A DNA stretch of 64,000 bases, taken from the NCBI GenBank assembly GCA_964436045.1, contig CAYTBN010000037.1, positions 1 through 64,000 of the forward strand, given 5' to 3'. How positions within the stretch are numbered: position 1 is the first letter of the stretch; every line of letters begins with the position of its first letter. The notes beneath the pieces are model-generated. The model did no database searches. It was not told the origin of the DNA and saw only the letters and a list, made by a program, of their open reading frames with translations. The stretch comes from CAYTBN01 sp964436045. Lineage in GTDB: Bacteria > Myxococcota_A > UBA796 > UBA9615 > CAYRNR01. This document shows, one piece after another, positions 27,284 to 36,588 of the stretch. Both the position numbers and the translations under genes were made by a program.

Positions 27284-28423
27284 ATGCCACTGCTAGCAAC
27301 CCGCACACTGTGCCTGTCAATCACCCTGTGCCTCGGCATGATGCCCGCGACGGCCATCGGCAAGAAGGCCAAGAAGGACCCCGATCCAGAGCCGCCAGCC
27401 GCCTCCGAACCGGCGACCTTCCAGGTCTACGGCGTCTACCTGCAGGATCAGGTCAAGTACGGCTTCGGCACCAAGCTCGAATGCGACCTGTACGTGTACG
27501 TCGCCGAGGGTGAACAGCCCGTGACCGACGCGACGGTCACCGTCGCCGGCATGGCCCTGCCCCAGGACAGCTGGTTCGAGGGTCGGTACCGCCTCCAGGG
27601 GTCCTGCGTGGACCCCGGCGCCGAGCTCCCGGTGAGGGTCGAGCGGGGCACCCAGTTATGGGAGCAGACCCGGACCATGCCGGGATTCCCTGCCCTCGAT
27701 CAGCCCGCCAAGGCAGCCGAGAACGCCGCGACGTCCGACCTCACCGTGGCCTGGACCGCCGCCGACGGCGCCGCGCTCTACAGCGTCGAGGTCACCGGCG
27801 AGGAGGGCCGCTGGTCCACCGATCAGACCACCCTCACAGTGCCGGCGGACGCGATCTCGCCTTTCCAGCACCACTCGCTGACCGTGACCGCCTACGGCCT
27901 CCCGGTGGATCTCGACGCGGCGGTCAAGCCCCTGTCCGGCTCCGAGCCGGTCTGGCCGGGATTGACCCCGATCACGCGGGTCAGCGGCGAATTCGACTTC
28001 GGCCCCTGGTTGGTGGACCAGAACTGGATCGGCGACGTGGTGATCCAGTGGTGGCTGGAGGACGGCAAGACCATGGACGAGGACCTGTTCAAGGTCTGGT
28101 GCCTGCTGTCCTCCGGCGGCAGCTACCAGATCCAGAGGGTCAAGATTGCGGCGTACGAGCAGGGGATCCACTTCGACAAGGAGATCCCCTGGGAGGAGTA
28201 CGACGCCGGATCGGTGCGCATCGGCGCCGACGGCCAGATGTCGCTGGTCTCCGACGCCACCGAGGGGTTGACCTGGAGCGGTTCCTACGCCGCCGCCGAG
28301 CTGACGTTGCTCATGGTGCTGCCGCCCACCGAGGACACGGACGAGCGCAAACGCCGTCGCTACCAGGGCGCTCCCAAACCGTGGGTGCTGCAGGTCGGGG
28401 ATGTGGAGTCGGTGGAGTTCTAG
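27284..28423 (+). CDS. Exported protein of unknown function (379 aa)
   Basis: A signal peptide (cleavage near ATAIG, residue 25) is followed by a Lys/Pro-rich linker (KKAKKDPDPEPP) and beta-rich domains with no motif I recognise. A fibronectin-like segment (SDLTVAWTAADGAALYSVEV) suggests adhesive or carbohydrate-binding folds. A GGAGATGA run lies about 10 bases upstream. Its 3' end meets the convergent gene across a short GNCCGA repeat. Confidence 0.65.
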   Translation: MPLLATRTLCLSITLCLGMMPATAIGKKAKKDPDPEPPAASEPATFQVYGVYLQDQVKYGFGTKLECDLYVYVAEGEQPVTDATVTVAGMALPQDSWFEGRYRLQGSCVDPGAELPVRVERGTQLWEQTRTMPGFPALDQPAKAAENAATSDLTVAWTAADGAALYSVEVTGEEGRWSTDQTTLTVPADAISPFQHHSLTVTAYGLPVDLDAAVKPLSGSEPVWPGLTPITRVSGEFDFGPWLVDQNWIGDVVIQWWLEDGKTMDEDLFKVWCLLSSGGSYQIQRVKIAAYEQGIHFDKEIPWEEYDAGSVRIGADGQMSLVSDATEGLTWSGSYAAAELTLLMVLPPTEDTDERKRRRYQGAPKPWVLQVGDVESVEF

Positions 28424-28424
28424 G

Positions 28425-28444
28425 GGCCGAGACCGAGACCGAGA
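28425..28444. repeat. GNCCGA hexamer repeat, 3 copies
   Basis: The 21-base space between the convergent stops (28423 and 28445) consists of ggccga gaccga gaccga ga with one leading base. In the opposite strand it reads as TCGGNC. Confidence 0.85.
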
Positions 28445-29002
28445 TTAGAAGTAGATCCGCGCTCCGGCGATTCCGTCCACGTCGATCCCGAATCCGGGTC
28501 CCTTCCAGAACGCCAATACGGGTCCCGCCTCGACGAACAGCTCGACGGGGAACTGCGGCCAGACGATGGACACGCCAAAGGGGATCACCGCGCCCATCTC
28601 GGCGAAGACGGCCGGGGTCTGGCCCGGCATGAACATCATCCGCAGTCGGAAACTCGCGCCGATGTAGGGCAACGCGGCGACGCTGTTGCCGGAGGGGGAC
28701 AGGGGCTTGAAGTGCCCGCGGAAGCCCAGGGACAGGGCCATGCTGTTCAGGTAAGGGGGAGCGCCCAGCTCCAGGACGATGCCGTACCCCCGCGCGGGCC
28801 AGATCTTGAGTGTCATCCCGTTGCGGGTGCCGACGGAGAAGCCCATGCCGAGGGGTCCTCCGCCCTTCAGATCGCCGATGGTCCGCACGGTGGGTGTCGT
28901 GGGCTGGGTCCACAGCTGGGTCTGGGCGGCTGCGGGCGCAGCGAGCATCAGGGTGCCGAAGATCGCCGAGAGCAGCAGGAGGTGCAGGGACCTGGATCGC
29001 AT
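28445..29002 (-). CDS. Small outer-membrane beta-barrel-like protein
   Basis: The 185-residue product has a signal peptide ending near AAPAAA-QT and then alternating hydrophobic and polar strands rich in Gly, Phe and aromatic ends, closing with Phe (GARIYF). This fits a small outer-membrane barrel of unknown role. GGAG lies nine bases before ATG 29002; a longer start at 29074 gives an improbable extension. Confidence 0.65.
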   Translation of the reverse strand: MRSRSLHLLLLSAIFGTLMLAAPAAAQTQLWTQPTTPTVRTIGDLKGGGPLGMGFSVGTRNGMTLKIWPARGYGIVLELGAPPYLNSMALSLGFRGHFKPLSPSGNSVAALPYIGASFRLRMMFMPGQTPAVFAEMGAVIPFGVSIVWPQFPVELFVEAGPVLAFWKGPGFGIDVDGIAGARIYF

Positions 29003-29281
29003 GGTTGTCTCCGGAGCGCGGCGCGGGACGCCAACTCGACCTTCTCTCCCGGTTGAACCGGGGCATCGTACCACGAATGGGGCAGCGGCTCAGGGGTGGA
29101 CGCGCAGATCCAGAAGCGACGTCAACAGCCGCAGGAGCAGCGCCGCGGCGGCCAGCTCGGAGGCCCGCGCGGGGGTCCATCCACAGACATCGATCGATCG
29201 CAGCCGAAGGCGATCCCGCGCGGTCGAAGGCGGGCAGCGCGTCGGAGCCTGGGTGGGACAGGGCGATTGCGACCGCACGGC
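29003..29281. other. Spacer without a confident gene
   Basis: About 280 bases separate the barrel-like gene from the OPT gene. A 62-codon frame from GTG 29278 to 29090 on the minus strand begins right after the OPT stop, but lacks a ribosome site and a recognisable product. I see no other element. Confidence 0.4.
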
Positions 29282-31258
29282 TCACAACAGACCCATCACC
29301 CTCAGCGCTGCGGCGGTCAGCCCGGCCAGCCCCTCGCCGGCGATCCCACCGGCGGCCACGGCCACACCGTAGGCGGCGATCCACCGGGGTGCCCGCCGGT
29401 TCAACCCCCACTGCAGCAGGGCACCGGCAAAGATCGTGGCCGCGTAGAACGCTGGCAGGATCATGGCGATACCCAGCCCCATCGGGGACGGCAGCCAGCG
29501 CCGCGATAACCACTCGTACTCGTCGGCGGCGGTCAACAGCAACCCGACGCCAACGGCCACCGCAAACGCCGTCGGTGCGCCTGGGGGCAGGGCCGAGACA
29601 CCACCGGCCATCATCTGCGCCAGGCCGGACCAGGTGATGGCCCCCGGCGTGGGCAAGGCGGCGCTGGCGATGCCATACGAGTGAATCAGCAACAGGAAGA
29701 TCGGTGTTGCCAGTGCGGCGCCCACCACGATCCCCAGGTACTGGGCGTAGGCCAGCCGGCGGGGTGTGGATCCCAGCAGGTGGCCGGCCTTCAGGTCGAC
29801 CATCATGTTGCTCGCCTCGCCAGCTGCAGCCGCCGAGACCCCGCCTGTGAGCAGGTTCGTGCCCACATGACCGGGGTGGACCACCCCGTAGACCACCTGG
29901 GTGAAGGCGCCCATGGGCGCACTGGGCACCACGTCGGTCTCCCCAGTGGCCCGCACCGCGATCGCCGAGAGTACGAAGGCCAGCGGCAGCACGAGCACGC
30001 CGACCCACCAGGCCACACCGAAGCGCCAGACCAGCAGCACCTCGATGCCCGCGAAGGCCACCAGCAGGCCGCAGAGCCAGCTGCGGAAGGACAGCTCCAG
30101 GTGGGCCGTCGCTCCGCCCCCGTCGCGCACGCCTCCCACCATCGACCGGAGTGCCCGCGCCAGGATCCTCCAGCGCAGGGCCAGCGATCCCAGCCCCGCG
30201 GCCAGCATCAGCCCGAGCGCCGGCCACATCGTCCACTTGACCATCACCTTGTAGGAGAGCGGAGCGAATTCCCGCCCCATGGGATCGGCGGCGGTCATGG
30301 TCGCGGCGACCTGGGCCAGGACGCCGCTGTCATGCAGCGCAGGCACGACGGCGGCCCACATCAACACGGCTCCCAGGGCCAGGCTGGTGCCGACCCGCGG
30401 TCCCACCAGGAAGCCCGCTCCGAACAACATCGGGCTCATGGCCACGCCGAGGGTCAGCGCGGCCGGGGGGCAGCCGAACAGGGCCGGAGTCGCGGCGCCG
30501 AACAGGCCGAGGACGGATTCGAGGAAGTAGTACGGCTGGATCAGCAGCCAACCCGGGACCCTCGCCGCCAGCCACGGCGAGTAGTTCCACAGGGCGACCA
30601 GGCTCACCAGGAACGACCACAGCCCCACCGCAGCCAGCCCGCGGGCCTGGCGCACCGGCTCCTGGCCGCGGGCGAACATCAACCGGACGGTCTCCGCCGC
30701 TGCCGTCCCGGTGGGGAATCGCAACCGCTCGACCATCAACATCTGGCGGCGGAGTGGCACCGCGAAGGTCACGCCCAGCAGCGAGGTGAAAACGCACCAC
30801 GCGAGGATCTCCCACCAGGTCGGGATCATCCCGCTGCCGTCCGGCCGCAGCAGCACGACGCTGGTGCCCATGAAGCCGCCCAGCAGGAACATCGCCGGGA
30901 TCACGTTGATGATGTCGCCCAGCGCGGCCCCGGCCCCGGCCATGGTCTGGGACATGTTCAACTCGAGCTCGCTGAAGGGCCGCCTCGCGTGGTTCACCTG
31001 GCCCAGCGCCTTCATCAGCGCGTACCCCAGCAGGCACGAGATCAGCGCCCCGGAGATCCCCAGGCCCGTCTTCAGTCCCATGTAGACGTCGAGGGTCACG
31101 ATCAGCGCGCAGAGGACACAGCCGAGGAGCACGGAGCGCAGGGTCAGCTCTGGCAGCCGGTCGCCCCGGTAGACCCGGGCGAGCCACTCGCGCTCCTCAC
31201 GTTCCAGCTCCGCGACGGGGCTGGGGTCGGTGGCCACGCTCTCGGTCGGCTCGTTCAT
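29282..31258 (-). CDS. OPT family oligopeptide transporter
   Basis: The 658-residue protein has about 14 hydrophobic segments and fits the OPT (oligopeptide transporter, PF03169) family in size and composition. The N-terminal VTLDVYMGLKTGLGISGALIS and the NMSQTMAGAG segment match the conserved start of bacterial members. These proteins import small peptides or metal chelates across the inner membrane using the proton gradient. No processing peptidase is adjacent. Start ATG 31258 lacks a strong ribosome site. Confidence 0.88.
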   Translation of the reverse strand: MNEPTESVATDPSPVAELEREEREWLARVYRGDRLPELTLRSVLLGCVLCALIVTLDVYMGLKTGLGISGALISCLLGYALMKALGQVNHARRPFSELELNMSQTMAGAGAALGDIINVIPAMFLLGGFMGTSVVLLRPDGSGMIPTWWEILAWCVFTSLLGVTFAVPLRRQMLMVERLRFPTGTAAAETVRLMFARGQEPVRQARGLAAVGLWSFLVSLVALWNYSPWLAARVPGWLLIQPYYFLESVLGLFGAATPALFGCPPAALTLGVAMSPMLFGAGFLVGPRVGTSLALGAVLMWAAVVPALHDSGVLAQVAATMTAADPMGREFAPLSYKVMVKWTMWPALGLMLAAGLGSLALRWRILARALRSMVGGVRDGGGATAHLELSFRSWLCGLLVAFAGIEVLLVWRFGVAWWVGVLVLPLAFVLSAIAVRATGETDVVPSAPMGAFTQVVYGVVHPGHVGTNLLTGGVSAAAAGEASNMMVDLKAGHLLGSTPRRLAYAQYLGIVVGAALATPIFLLLIHSYGIASAALPTPGAITWSGLAQMMAGGVSALPPGAPTAFAVAVGVGLLLTAADEYEWLSRRWLPSPMGLGIAMILPAFYAATIFAGALLQWGLNRRAPRWIAAYGVAVAAGGIAGEGLAGLTAAALRVMGLL

Positions 31259-31280
31259 TGGTCCGCTACCCTACACGACG

Positions 31281-31814
31281 TCATCGGTGGAAGATCAGCG
31301 GATACTCGAACAGGACGCCCTCGGCGCGATCGTGGGCGGGGAAGCCGACATAGGTCAGGCGGTCGCGCAGGCACTCGATCATCGCGGGCTCGTACAGGGA
31401 ATCGTCGGCCACCTCCAGCCCGGCGATCAGGCCGTTGCAGCCCACCTGGATCTCGAAGGTCACGTGGCCCGAGTGGTCCTCGCCGTCGTCCGGGCGGCAC
31501 CCGTTGAGGTAGTCCAGGTGTGGCCTGAACGCGGCGTCGAGCTGGGCCCGCGACAGCCCCGCGCCGACCCGCGCGGCGCCCAGCTCGCCGCCACCGTCGG
31601 CGGCGGCGGAATCCGGCGTCAGGCAGGCCTTCGCGCGGGGTTTGCGCGGCCGCGACGGAGTCGATCCGGTGCCGCCCCCGCGGGACGTCCGGCGCGCCGG
31701 CTCGGCCACCGACTCCGGCGGCGCGGGGTCCTCGTGGACCACCGTGGGCAACAGCAACGCGGCGGCCAGCACGAGCAACGCCAGCAATCCCACGATCAAC
31801 AGCTTCCGTCTCAT
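31281..31814 (-). CDS. AgmX/PglI C-terminal domain protein
   Basis: The protein (177 residues) has one N-terminal transmembrane helix (about 4-24), a basic Pro/Arg linker and a TonB-like C-terminal domain (LNGCRPDDGEDHSGHVTFEI to EYPLIF) with conserved Cys and FP residues, as in AgmX/PglI proteins of Myxococcota. In those bacteria, such domains are linked to gliding motility complexes and envelope energy coupling. That function is inference here. No motility gene is nearby. Confidence 0.7.
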   Translation of the reverse strand: MRRKLLIVGLLALLVLAAALLLPTVVHEDPAPPESVAEPARRTSRGGGTGSTPSRPRKPRAKACLTPDSAAADGGGELGAARVGAGLSRAQLDAAFRPHLDYLNGCRPDDGEDHSGHVTFEIQVGCNGLIAGLEVADDSLYEPAMIECLRDRLTYVGFPAHDRAEGVLFEYPLIFHR

Positions 31815-31888
31815 GGCTCCGGTTTTCTCACCGCCGATGATACGGGAATTTTGCGCCGAGGTCGGCGTCCTAGTACATTGGCAACGCT

Positions 31889-33283
31889 ATGATGGGCTAC
31901 ATTTGGTTCGGCATCATCCTGATCGCATTCGTGGTGGCGGCAGCGACCGGCACCATGAACGCGGTGACGTCACAAGCCCTGGAATCGGCCAAGGACTCGG
32001 TCACCCTGGCCATCAATCTGGTGGGCTCGATGGCGCTGTTCTTGGGGGTGATGAAGGTCGCCGAGGACGCAGGGCTGATGCGGATCATTGCCCGCTTGAT
32101 CCGTCCGGTGATGGTACGCCTGTTCCCGGACGTGCCCGCCGACCACCCGGCCATGGGCGCGATGATCATGAACATGTCGGCCAACGTGCTCGGGCTGGCC
32201 AACGCGGCCACACCCCTGGGCATCAACGCCATGGTCGAGCTGGACAAGCTCAACAAGCGCAAGGGCACGGCCACCAACGCGATGGCGCTATTCCTGGCGA
32301 TCAACACCTCCAACGTGACCCTGCTGCCCACCGGCGTAATCGCGATCCGGGCGGCCGCGGGTTCGACCGACGCCAGCGGGATCGTGGTGTCGACCCTGCT
32401 GGCCACCTGTTTCTCGACGCTGGTGGCGGTCATCGCGGCCAAGTCACTGCAGCGGCTGGGGGTGTTCCGGCTGCGCCCCGTGGAGCCCGGCGTCGTCGAG
32501 GCCGTCGAGGTGGAGGTGGGCCGGGCCGATTCCGCGGACTCCGCGCCCGAGCCGGCGGCCGCGGTCGACGCCGAGCCGGCCGCGTCGCCGCCAGCGGTGG
32601 GACGTTTCGACCTGCTGTGGACCCTCGCCTCGTACGCGGTGATCGGCGGCGCGGTGCTGGGAATCCTGGCGCTGATCGTGACCCTGATCTTCATCGGCGA
32701 GGGACCGCTGGTGGTGGTCACCGATGTCGTCAGTCCGTGGATCATCCCCACGATCATCCTGGTGATGCTGTCCTACGGGATGGGCGCCCACCTCGTCGAC
32801 CGTGTCCGCGGTCTGGAGCCGCGGGTCGAGATCTACCAGTCGTTCATCGGCGGCGCCAAGGACGGCTTCAACGTGGCCCTCAAGATCATCCCCTTCCTGG
32901 TGGCGATCCTGGTGGCTGTCGGCATGTTCCGCGCGTCCGGAGCCCTGGAACTGCTGACGCAGGGACTCGAGCCGATCATCGGGCCGCTCGGGATGCCCAC
33001 CGAGGCGATGCCGATGGCCCTGCTGCGGCCCCTGTCCGGCTCGGGCGCCTTCGGATACATGACCGAGGTCGTCAAAACCACCGGACCCGACACCTACGTG
33101 GGTTATCTGGTGTCCACCATGCAGGGCTCCACCGAGACGACCTTCTATGTCGTCGCGGTCTACTTCGGCGCCGTCCAGGTCTCACGCTTGCGCCACACGA
33201 TCCTGGCCGCGTTGACCGCCGACATCGCCGGTATTGCCGCGGCGGTCGTGATCTGCGGAGCCCTGTTCGCGGCGACGCTCTGA
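31889..33283 (+). CDS. SpmA/SpmB-like nucleoside-recognition membrane protein
   Basis: The 464-residue protein fuses two gate domains of the spore maturation SpmA/SpmB type. The first half contains MNAVTSQALESAKDSVTLAI and AMGAMIMNMSANVLGLANAATPLG. The second starts near WIIPTIILVMLSYG and ends with TYVGYLVSTMQGSTETTFYV, the typical SpmB signature. An Ala/Glu/Pro-rich linker connects them. Non-sporulating bacteria also have the fused form; it probably moves a small solute across the inner membrane, but substrate is unknown. Confidence 0.88.
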   Translation: MMGYIWFGIILIAFVVAAATGTMNAVTSQALESAKDSVTLAINLVGSMALFLGVMKVAEDAGLMRIIARLIRPVMVRLFPDVPADHPAMGAMIMNMSANVLGLANAATPLGINAMVELDKLNKRKGTATNAMALFLAINTSNVTLLPTGVIAIRAAAGSTDASGIVVSTLLATCFSTLVAVIAAKSLQRLGVFRLRPVEPGVVEAVEVEVGRADSADSAPEPAAAVDAEPAASPPAVGRFDLLWTLASYAVIGGAVLGILALIVTLIFIGEGPLVVVTDVVSPWIIPTIILVMLSYGMGAHLVDRVRGLEPRVEIYQSFIGGAKDGFNVALKIIPFLVAILVAVGMFRASGALELLTQGLEPIIGPLGMPTEAMPMALLRPLSGSGAFGYMTEVVKTTGPDTYVGYLVSTMQGSTETTFYVVAVYFGAVQVSRLRHTILAALTADIAGIAAAVVICGALFAATL

Positions 33284-33312
33284 GCGCGATCGGTGGTACA
33301 TTCGTCCACGCG

Positions 33313-34710
33313 ATGATCCAACCGCCCCCGCGCGCCCGTTGGGGCGCCGTGCGACTCTCCCTCGCGCTCGTGGTCCTGCTGGTGGCGACCGTGGCCACCC
33401 CGGCGGCCCGGGCCGCGACCCCCGGCGACGTGGTGATCACCGAGATCATGGTCGCACCGCCCACCGACGGCAGCGCCTACCGGGAGTGGTTCGAGATCTA
33501 CGTGACCAACTCCCTGTCCCTGGAGGACTGCTGGCTGAAGCGCAGTCCGACCGCGGATCCCGCGGATGCCGACCAGGAACAACGGATCGACGGCGTGGGC
33601 ACCGTGTGGGCCGAGCAGTACCTGCTGTTCGCTCGCGACGAGGACTACGTGGTCGGAGACGAGGGCGAGGCGAACGCGGTCGCGGCCACCTTCAGCTACG
33701 ACTACTTCCTGTCGTTCAGCAACACCGAGCCCTTCCACCTGTTCATGATCTGCGACGAGGTGGTGCTCGACGCCATCGAGATGGACTGGTCGCTGTTCGA
33801 TGACGACTGCGAGGGTAATGGCTGCGCGGTCGCTTTGCGCTCCGAGCGGTTGAGCGCCAACGCCAACGATCTGCTCCCCAGCGCCTGGTGTCTGCCGCCG
33901 CCCGAGCTCACCTTCGTCAACTCCGCAGGGGACCTGGCGATGGGCACCCCGGGCGAGGCCAACGAGTGCCGGGTCGAGGCGCGCCCCCAGCCCGGCGACG
34001 TCGCCTTCACCGAGCTGATGTTGACGCCGGGCGAGACACCGGCGTGGTTCGAACTGCACAACTCCGCCGAACACTCGGTCTTGCTCCAGGACTGCCTGCT
34101 TCGCCGCAGATCGACCGACGATTCGGACGACGCCGACTACACCACCCTGGCCGTGGCCGACGGCGCGCCCCTTCACCTGCACGGCGGCGAGACTCGCGTG
34201 TTCGCCGCGGGCAGCTGCCTGGACGCCGATCCGGACGATCCCGCGGCCGCGTCTTGCCCTTACGACGAGATCCTGTTCGACGGCGCCACGCTGCCCGCGA
34301 ACGGAGAACACCGGCTGGAGCTTGCGTGCCCGCCGGAGGATGGTGAGTCTTCGGATGAGGTGACCGTGGACGAGGTCACCTACCAGCTGGCCAGCTTCGA
34401 GGTCGAGGCGCGACACTCGCTGCAGTTCGTCCCCGACGATCCCGCGCAGGCCGCGGGGGACAACGATCGCTGGACTGACTGGTGCCCGGCAGTGGACGCT
34501 CAATGTTTCATGCGACACGAGAGCGAGCTGTGCGAGTACGGGACGCCAGGCAGCCTCGGGGAGTGTCTGGCCGGACCGGTCGAGGAGGTCGACGACGGCT
34601 GCGCCTGCCGGCTCGCGGGCGGACGGCGGCCCGAGGCAGCCCTGCTGGTTATCGGCTTGTTGAGCTGGGTCGTGCGCTCGTGGCGGCGACCGGTGAAGGA
34701 TGGACGGTGA
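33313..34710 (+). CDS. Lamin-tail-domain surface protein with anchor
   Basis: The 465-residue protein has a signal peptide (ARA near residue 34) and two lamin-tail (LTD) domains. The first begins VVITEIMVAP, the second VAFTELMLTP, each with a WFE(I/L) core and paired Cys. The C-terminus has CAC, a hydrophobic segment and basic residues, the MYXO-CTERM-like anchor. LTD domains bind other proteins or DNA in exported bacterial proteins. The stop overlaps the start of the following gene (GTGA), so translation is coupled. Confidence 0.82.
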   Translation: MIQPPPRARWGAVRLSLALVVLLVATVATPAARAATPGDVVITEIMVAPPTDGSAYREWFEIYVTNSLSLEDCWLKRSPTADPADADQEQRIDGVGTVWAEQYLLFARDEDYVVGDEGEANAVAATFSYDYFLSFSNTEPFHLFMICDEVVLDAIEMDWSLFDDDCEGNGCAVALRSERLSANANDLLPSAWCLPPPELTFVNSAGDLAMGTPGEANECRVEARPQPGDVAFTELMLTPGETPAWFELHNSAEHSVLLQDCLLRRRSTDDSDDADYTTLAVADGAPLHLHGGETRVFAAGSCLDADPDDPAAASCPYDEILFDGATLPANGEHRLELACPPEDGESSDEVTVDEVTYQLASFEVEARHSLQFVPDDPAQAAGDNDRWTDWCPAVDAQCFMRHESELCEYGTPGSLGECLAGPVEEVDDGCACRLAGGRRPEAALLVIGLLSWVVRSWRRPVKDGR

Positions 34711-35993
34711 ACTGGATGCGTCAGACGTTGTTGCTCCTGCTGGTCCTGTCGGTCTCTGCACCCGCCGCGGCCGGACCGGGCAAGGGGGAGGGTCCCCACC
34801 CCGACCTGATGCGGATCCACGTGCTGGACGTGGGCCAGGGTGACTGCACGATCGTCGAGGGCCCGGAGGACGAGAACGGCGACCGCAAGGTGATGATGGT
34901 CGACGCCGGCGAGACCTCCTCGGACGGCAACGAGGCGCGGGACGTCGTCGAGCCCTACCTGCGGCGACGGCTCGACGATGGCCCGGCCGGTCGGCCCCAG
35001 GCACGGATCGACTACTTCGTCGCCACCCACTATCACAAGGATCACATCGGCTGGCCGCGGGATGGCAAGGACAGCGGCTTCTTCTACCTGTGGGACACAC
35101 CCGGTGTGAAGATCGACGCGGTGCTCGACTCGGGCCTGGGGTACGACGCCGCCGGCGGGTTGGACAAGCTCTACGCCGAATGGGTCGACACCCGGGACGT
35201 GCCCCGCGACACGCTATCCTTCGACCAGCTCGGCGAGGGCCGGCAGATCGAACTGGGACCGGACATCTGGGTCGAGGTGTTGACCGTGGGCGCCCAGATG
35301 GACGGCATGGATCAGCGGGTTCTGAAGGACCAGTGGATCGAGACCACCAGCCAGAACGACTTCTCCATCGCACTGGTGGTCCACTACAAGCAGTTCGATT
35401 TTTTCGTGGCCGGGGACCTGAGCGGCTACTTCCACAAGAGCTGGGGCAACTACTACCACAACATCGAAGGGGCGATGGCAGACTCCCTGCGCGACCTGGA
35501 GGTCCTGCGGGTGAGCCACCACGGCTCCCAGTGGTCTAGCAACTACCCCTTCCTCCAGCGCACCCGTCCCCAGGTGGCCGTCATCTCCTGCGGCAAGGGG
35601 CACCACCACCCCAACGAGTACACGGTCCATCGGCTGCTGGGCTGGGAGAACCTCTGGACGGGCTGGCCCACTGGCAGCGACGTGTTCCAGACCGAGATGG
35701 TGGACGGATTCCTGTTCCCCGGACCCCACCCCTACACCGGTCGTACCCAGCGCGTGGCCGGCGGGCACATCCTGATCGAGACCGACGGCGAGAATGGATT
35801 CTCGATCTGGTACGAGGGGCTGGGCGATCCCATCGTCTACCCCCTGGACCGGCGCGACGCCTACCTGGACGTGCCCGCCAAGATCCTGGCTCGCAGGGCC
35901 GGGGAGGACGCCGCGTTCCCCGACGTGATCGAGGCCGACGAGGTCGACATCACCTCGCTGATCGAGGTCTTCGACGAACCTCGAGGGGACTGA
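34707..35993 (+). CDS. Exported metallo-beta-lactamase-fold hydrolase (ComEC/Rec2-like domain)
   Basis: After a signal peptide (AAA near residue 22) the 428-residue protein has the MBL fold of ComEC-type hydrolases: MRIHVLDVGQGDCTIV, the metal motif THYHKDH, AGD and SHHGS. The ComEC family domain is linked to DNA uptake or nucleic-acid cleavage; solitary exported forms are common and uncharacterised. GTG 34707 overlaps the previous stop and follows AAGGA; an ATG at 34716 is also possible. It sits directly upstream of a nucleotidyltransferase remnant in the same frame. Confidence 0.85.
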   Translation: MNWMRQTLLLLLVLSVSAPAAAGPGKGEGPHPDLMRIHVLDVGQGDCTIVEGPEDENGDRKVMMVDAGETSSDGNEARDVVEPYLRRRLDDGPAGRPQARIDYFVATHYHKDHIGWPRDGKDSGFFYLWDTPGVKIDAVLDSGLGYDAAGGLDKLYAEWVDTRDVPRDTLSFDQLGEGRQIELGPDIWVEVLTVGAQMDGMDQRVLKDQWIETTSQNDFSIALVVHYKQFDFFVAGDLSGYFHKSWGNYYHNIEGAMADSLRDLEVLRVSHHGSQWSSNYPFLQRTRPQVAVISCGKGHHHPNEYTVHRLLGWENLWTGWPTGSDVFQTEMVDGFLFPGPHPYTGRTQRVAGGHILIETDGENGFSIWYEGLGDPIVYPLDRRDAYLDVPAKILARRAGEDAAFPDVIEADEVDITSLIEVFDEPRGD

Positions 35994-36023
35994 GGGCCCC
36001 TGAGCTTTCCGCTGACCCAGGCG

Positions 36024-36578
36024 ATGCGCGCGGCGGGGGAGCTGCTGGGCCAGCTCGCACCCCACTGCCAGCGGGTCGTGTCAGCCGGGACGATCCGCCG
36101 CCGGGAGGCGGAGGTCGACGAGCTGGTGCTGGTGGCCATCCCCCAGTTCCGCGAAGAGGCGCCCGTCGAGTCCAACCAGGGAGCCCTGTTCGCACCCCCA
36201 TCGGACGAGGAGCCGGCCACGGTGACCGTCAACGCCCTCTGGGCCCACCTGGGCCGGATGGTCAGCGGCGACGCGCCCCGCTTCCGCGGCACCTATCGCC
36301 AGGGGGAGCGCTGGGGTGAGCGCCACCGGCAGCTCTGGTAGGAGGGGTATCCGGTGGAGCTCTACGCCACCACCCTGGAGAGCTGGGGACATGACCTGCT
36401 GCTGCGCACGGGGCCGGCGAGCTTCGCCCAGCGTTACCTCGCGGGCCTGCAACGGAGGCGCTACGACACGCGCAGCGGCCGGGTCTTCCGCTACGGCAAG
36501 GCGGTTCCGCTCCCCGACGAACGGGACGCGTTCCGGTTGCTGGACTGGACCTATCGGAATCCATCCGATCGGGAGTAG
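36024..36578 (+). pseudogene. DNA-polymerase-X-like nucleotidyltransferase gene broken by in-frame TAG
   Basis: The first part (to 36341) resembles a polymerase-beta-like domain: AGTIRRREAEVDELVLVAIP where family members have AGS(I/L)RR...VGD(I)EL. It ends at a TAG after RHRQLW. The same frame continues at once with EGYPVELYATTLESWGHDLLLRTG and on to 36578, matching the rest of the family where Tyr usually follows (LYEGVPVDLF-like). A TAC-to-TAG change would explain it. The catalytic acidic residues also look altered (GS to GT, DxE to ExV). The family start may lie upstream of ATG 36024, near 36000. It is probably a decaying gene. Confidence 0.7.
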
Positions 36579-36588
36579 CGGATCGGGG

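Noticed and set aside
29090..29278. 62-codon minus-strand frame after the OPT gene
   Set aside because: GTG start without ribosome site, Arg/Ser-rich translation and no recognisable fold; kept only as a note.
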